A program made the translations under genes and the position numbers. DNA of 18,329 nt, from contig CAMPJM010000020.1 in the NCBI GenBank assembly GCA_946886805.1, forward strand, positions 1-18,329, written 5' to 3'. This document shows, piece by piece, positions 15,349 through 18,329 of the stretch; the first letter of the stretch is position 1, and each line of letters starts with the position of its first letter. The DNA comes from an uncultured Flammeovirgaceae bacterium. GTDB lineage: Bacteria; Bacteroidota; Bacteroidia; Cytophagales; Cyclobacteriaceae. The notes below the pieces were generated by a model, which had not been told where the DNA came from, did not search any database, and saw nothing but the letters and a program-made list of their open reading frames with translations.

Positions 15349-17781
15349 ATGAAAATAAAAATACTGCTTCTTTTCCTGCTCGGGGGTTTTTCCGTAATGG
15401 CCCAAACTGGTAAAATTCAGGGTACCGTTGTTACTTCTGATGGAGCACCAGCAGAATTTATTAATGTGGTTATAAAGGGAACTACTAAAGGCGCTATAAC
15501 GAATAGCAATGGCGAATATAAAATTGGAAACGTAGAAGCTGGTCAATATTCTTTGGAAGTGTCTTTTGTGGGGCTGGAAACTAAAGACGTGCCTGTAAAA
15601 GTAGTTGCCAATCAAACGACAACCGTACCGTCCATTATATTAAACGAAGATGCAAAACAGCTAAGCGAGGTTGTTATAAGTGAATACAAGACGAATCCTT
15701 ATGTAAGGGAGCAAAGTGCTTATGTTGCAAAATTACCTCTGAAGGATATAGAAAATCCGCAGGTCTATAATGTGATTAGTTCTGAGTTATTGAAGACACA
15801 GGTTGTTACAAACTTTGATGATGCCTTAAAGAACGCCCCAGGTGTTGAAAAGCTTTGGGAGTCTACTGGTAGGGGCGGCGATGGCGCAGGTTTTTATTCA
15901 TTAAGAGGTTTTGCGGTGCAGCCTACAATGGTTAATGGACTTCCCGGGCTAACCAATGGTAGTTTGGATATAGCGAATATAGATGCAATTGAAGTGATTA
16001 AAGGTCCGTCCGGAACTTTGTATGGGAGTAGCCTTATTTCTTATGGCGGACTTATTAATGTGGTCACCAAAAAGCCCTTTTATTATGATTTTGGAGGTGA
16101 AGTAACTTATACGCTGGGAAGTTTTGGCTTAAATAGGGTTACCGCCGATGTAAATGCGCCACTACACAAGGAAAAAAATATTGCACTAAGAGTTGTTTCT
16201 GCTTATCACCATGAAAACAGCTTTCAGGATGCAGGTTTTAGAAAATCATTTTTTGTTGCTCCGTCTTTGTCCTATGAAGTAAACGACAGGTTATCTTTTT
16301 TAATTAATACTGAGTTCTATAATTCTGAGGGTACTAATCCTGCCATGTTGTTTTTAAATAGATCGGATTCTTTACAGTACGATGATCTGGAGGATTTGAA
16401 TTATAACAATGAGCTTTCCTTAACAAGCAATGACATCACTATAAAAAATCCTCGCTTTAGTTTACAAGGACAGATGTTTTATAAACTATCGGACAATTGG
16501 AAATCTCAAACAGCGATTTCAAGAAGTTTTGCAAAATCAGACGGTTACTATTCTTATTTATGGGATTTTGGAGATGACAGCGGTTTGTTTGGCTTATATA
16601 TGAGCGATCAGAATGCCAGCACAACTAGTACGGACATCCAACAAAACTTTATAGGTGATTTCAAAATAGGAACATTACGAAATAGAATGGTGGTTGGGCT
16701 AGATTATTTCCATAGAAATGTTATTGATAATAGCACCGGATATGCTTTGTTTCACAATGTAACGCCTCAAGGGCTAATTACCGATCCGGTTTCTGGCGAC
16801 ACCTTGGCTTCCTCCCATCTTTCCAGGTCAGCTGCAGATAATGCAACAGGGTCGCTGGGAATAAATAAAAGCAATACTAAGCAAGAAATCTACAGTGCTT
16901 ATATTTCAGATGTAATTAATTTTACGCCCAGGCTGTCTTTAATGGCAAGTTTGCGAATAGATTATTTCGATACTGAAGGGGAAATTTCAGTCGAGGATGA
17001 TAATTATGATCAAACGGCGCTTTCTCCAAAGTTTGGTCTTGTATACCAACCCATACTCAATAAATTATCTGTTTTTGCAAACTACATGAACGGGTTCAGT
17101 AATGTCGCACCGACACAAGTATCAGACGGAGATACAGACGGAGATGGAGATGAAGACAATATCCGCACGAAAGTTTTTGAACCTGAGCATGCTAACCAGG
17201 TAGAGTTTGGGATTAAAACAAATCTCTTCAATAACAAATTAAATTCCACAATAAGCTATTACAATATTCGGGTTGCTAACCGAGTATTCTCAACAAGTCC
17301 CTATAATTCCGTTCAGGGAGGTGAAGTTGAAAGCGAAGGTGTTGAAGTGGATATCAAAGCCAATCCTATTCCCGGATTGAGCCTTATCGTAGGGTACAGC
17401 TATAATGAAAGTGGAGTCATTGAGGGGCCACTAGGCAGTTCTTTTGAGGAAGAAGGAAAAAGACCGGCAGAAGCGGGACCTAAAAATCTGTTTAATGCCT
17501 TTGCAACATATTCTTTTACAGAGGGTTCATTAACTGGATTTGGTGCTGGTTTTGGGACCAACGTAGCAGGAGAACGCAATGTTATAGACAGCGACATTGT
17601 TGGCAAATTTGTTTTGCCTGGTTATAAGGTTTTTAATATGTCGTTATTTTATAATACCGACGATTATCGTATAACGGTCAATGTTGATAATCTTACAAAT
17701 GAAGAATATTATAAGGGATGGACGACTATAAACCCTCAAAGTCCACGAAAAATAGCAGCCAGTTTTGCGTTCAAATTTTAG
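15349..17781 (+). CDS. TonB-dependent siderophore-type receptor
   Basis: 810 residues from ATG 15349, chosen because it gives a clean signal peptide (KIKILLLFLLGGFSVMAQ, cleavage about residue 19). An in-frame TTG 27 bases earlier would only add a polar extension. Domain order: carboxypeptidase-D-regulatory-like domain about 22-100 (GKIQGTVVTSDGAPAEFINV); a linker with SEVVISEY that may hold the TonB box; plug about 130-242, with LRGF, IEVIKGPSGTLYGSS and GGLINVVTKKP; then the outer-membrane beta-barrel, ending in aromatic F810. The sequence is of the siderophore receptor branch (VFEPEHANQVEFGIKTNLF, then ESEGVEVDIKANP). It would take up a ferric chelate using TonB energy. The next gene starts 3 bases after the stop and encodes a PepSY membrane protein, supporting an iron role. 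The ligand cannot be told. Confidence 0.92.
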   Translation: MKIKILLLFLLGGFSVMAQTGKIQGTVVTSDGAPAEFINVVIKGTTKGAITNSNGEYKIGNVEAGQYSLEVSFVGLETKDVPVKVVANQTTTVPSIILNEDAKQLSEVVISEYKTNPYVREQSAYVAKLPLKDIENPQVYNVISSELLKTQVVTNFDDALKNAPGVEKLWESTGRGGDGAGFYSLRGFAVQPTMVNGLPGLTNGSLDIANIDAIEVIKGPSGTLYGSSLISYGGLINVVTKKPFYYDFGGEVTYTLGSFGLNRVTADVNAPLHKEKNIALRVVSAYHHENSFQDAGFRKSFFVAPSLSYEVNDRLSFLINTEFYNSEGTNPAMLFLNRSDSLQYDDLEDLNYNNELSLTSNDITIKNPRFSLQGQMFYKLSDNWKSQTAISRSFAKSDGYYSYLWDFGDDSGLFGLYMSDQNASTTSTDIQQNFIGDFKIGTLRNRMVVGLDYFHRNVIDNSTGYALFHNVTPQGLITDPVSGDTLASSHLSRSAADNATGSLGINKSNTKQEIYSAYISDVINFTPRLSLMASLRIDYFDTEGEISVEDDNYDQTALSPKFGLVYQPILNKLSVFANYMNGFSNVAPTQVSDGDTDGDGDEDNIRTKVFEPEHANQVEFGIKTNLFNNKLNSTISYYNIRVANRVFSTSPYNSVQGGEVESEGVEVDIKANPIPGLSLIVGYSYNESGVIEGPLGSSFEEEGKRPAEAGPKNLFNAFATYSFTEGSLTGFGAGFGTNVAGERNVIDSDIVGKFVLPGYKVFNMSLFYNTDDYRITVNVDNLTNEEYYKGWTTINPQSPRKIAASFAFKF

Positions 17782-17784
17782 GTT

Positions 17785-18329
17785 ATGTCTTTCAAAAAGC
17801 TCCTGGGTAAACTTCATCTCTGGCTCGGATTAAGCTCCGGGATAGTGGTTTTTGTACTCTCTATTACGGGTTGTATTTACGCCTTTCAAGCAGAAATTTC
17901 GGATCTTACTCAACCTTACCGATTCGTAGATGAACAAAAAGGAAGCTTTCTTCCCCCTACCAAATTACAGGAAATTGCCGAAGAAGCTTTACCAGAAAGG
18001 CATGTCCATGCAGTATTATATGCAGATAAAGGACATGCAGCCGAAGTGATATTTTTCAATTTCGAGCCTGATTACTATTATTATATTACCTATTTGAACC
18101 CTTATACAGGCGAAGTCCTGAAGGTGAAAGATATGGAGGCTGATTTTTTTAAGTTTATCCTTGATGGCCATTTCTATTTATGGTTGCCACCCGAAATCGG
18201 CCAAACCGTAGTAGCTTCTTTTACGCTTGTATTCCTGGTGATGATGATCACGGGAATTATATTATGGTGGCCGAAAAACAAGGCAGCAAAAAAGCAGCGA
18301 TTTTCGATTAAATGGAATGCGAAATGGCG
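17785..18329 (+). CDS. PepSY-associated transmembrane protein, 3' truncated by the window
   Basis: 181 codons are visible before the window ends. Starting at ATG 17785, three bases after the receptor stop, the protein begins MSFKKLLGKLHLWLGL. It has a first membrane helix (about 13-35, with the family motif LSITGCIYAF), a periplasmic PepSY-like region (about 57-115, containing LNPYTGEVLKV), a conserved FILDGHFYLWL with H129 just before the second membrane helix (about 140-162, VMMITGIILWWP), and then a basic cytoplasmic stretch. PepSY-TM proteins next to TonB-dependent receptors are associated with siderophore use, in some cases as inner-membrane reductases releasing iron. The conserved His residues (H11, H129) could bind heme, though that is inference. 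It is tightly coupled to the receptor, so both are probably one operon. Confidence 0.88.
   Translation, partial: MSFKKLLGKLHLWLGLSSGIVVFVLSITGCIYAFQAEISDLTQPYRFVDEQKGSFLPPTKLQEIAEEALPERHVHAVLYADKGHAAEVIFFNFEPDYYYYITYLNPYTGEVLKVKDMEADFFKFILDGHFYLWLPPEIGQTVVASFTLVFLVMMITGIILWWPKNKAAKKQRFSIKWNAKW

Noticed and set aside
1..18329. CRISPR arrays, insertion sequences, rRNA genes and riboswitches
   Set aside because: No regularly spaced repeats, no transposase-like reading frame, and no recognisable rRNA or riboswitch sequence were seen on either strand.

Overview
The window looks like the chromosome of an AT-rich member of the Bacteroidota, probably a Cytophagales-type lineage. The evidence is: promoter-like boxes of the Bacteroidota form (TTTG, about 19-20 bases, TAnnTTTG) before several genes; no clear Shine-Dalgarno sites at most starts; a lipoprotein whose lipidated Cys is followed by KDDD, like the surface-export signal of this phylum; and a TonB-dependent receptor with a carboxypeptidase-regulatory-like N-terminal domain. 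I cannot name the genus.

Layout. 1-311: the end of a HAD phosphatase gene. 553-2184: pruA (glutamate semialdehyde dehydrogenase), closed by a terminator hairpin shared with the convergent tatA. 2257-3795 (minus): tatA and an RhlE-type DEAD-box RNA helicase. 4284-5938 (minus): a very AT-rich, translationally coupled pair, a HipA-like kinase followed by a DUF3037-like protein. It lies downstream of a tRNA-Asn gene and next to what looks like the severed 3' end of a second tRNA. 6585-7439: a predicted surface lipoprotein with four Yx[FWY]xxD motifs. 7746-9778: a small heat-shock protein and a DegP/HtrA protease, a protein quality-control pair with separate terminators. 9922-11469: an antiquitin-like (ALDH7) aldehyde dehydrogenase. 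11676-12092: a single-domain response regulator. 12219-13006: gene-free DNA with several hairpins. 13083-14537 (minus): a helical protein of unknown function. 14538-15348: AT-rich DNA holding the broken tail of a TonB-dependent receptor gene. 15349 to the end: an intact siderophore-type TonB-dependent receptor and, three bases later, a PepSY transmembrane protein that runs off the window, together an iron-uptake operon.

The housekeeping and catabolic genes are ordinary. The two aldehyde dehydrogenases point to proline and probably lysine breakdown, and the sHSP/DegP pair to envelope and stress proteostasis. The accessory signals worth attention are the HipA-like/DUF3037 pair with its tRNA-fragment neighbour, the receptor-gene remnant beside the intact receptor, the repeat-rich region upstream of the heat-shock gene, and the unknown protein at 13083-14537 facing a structured non-coding stretch.
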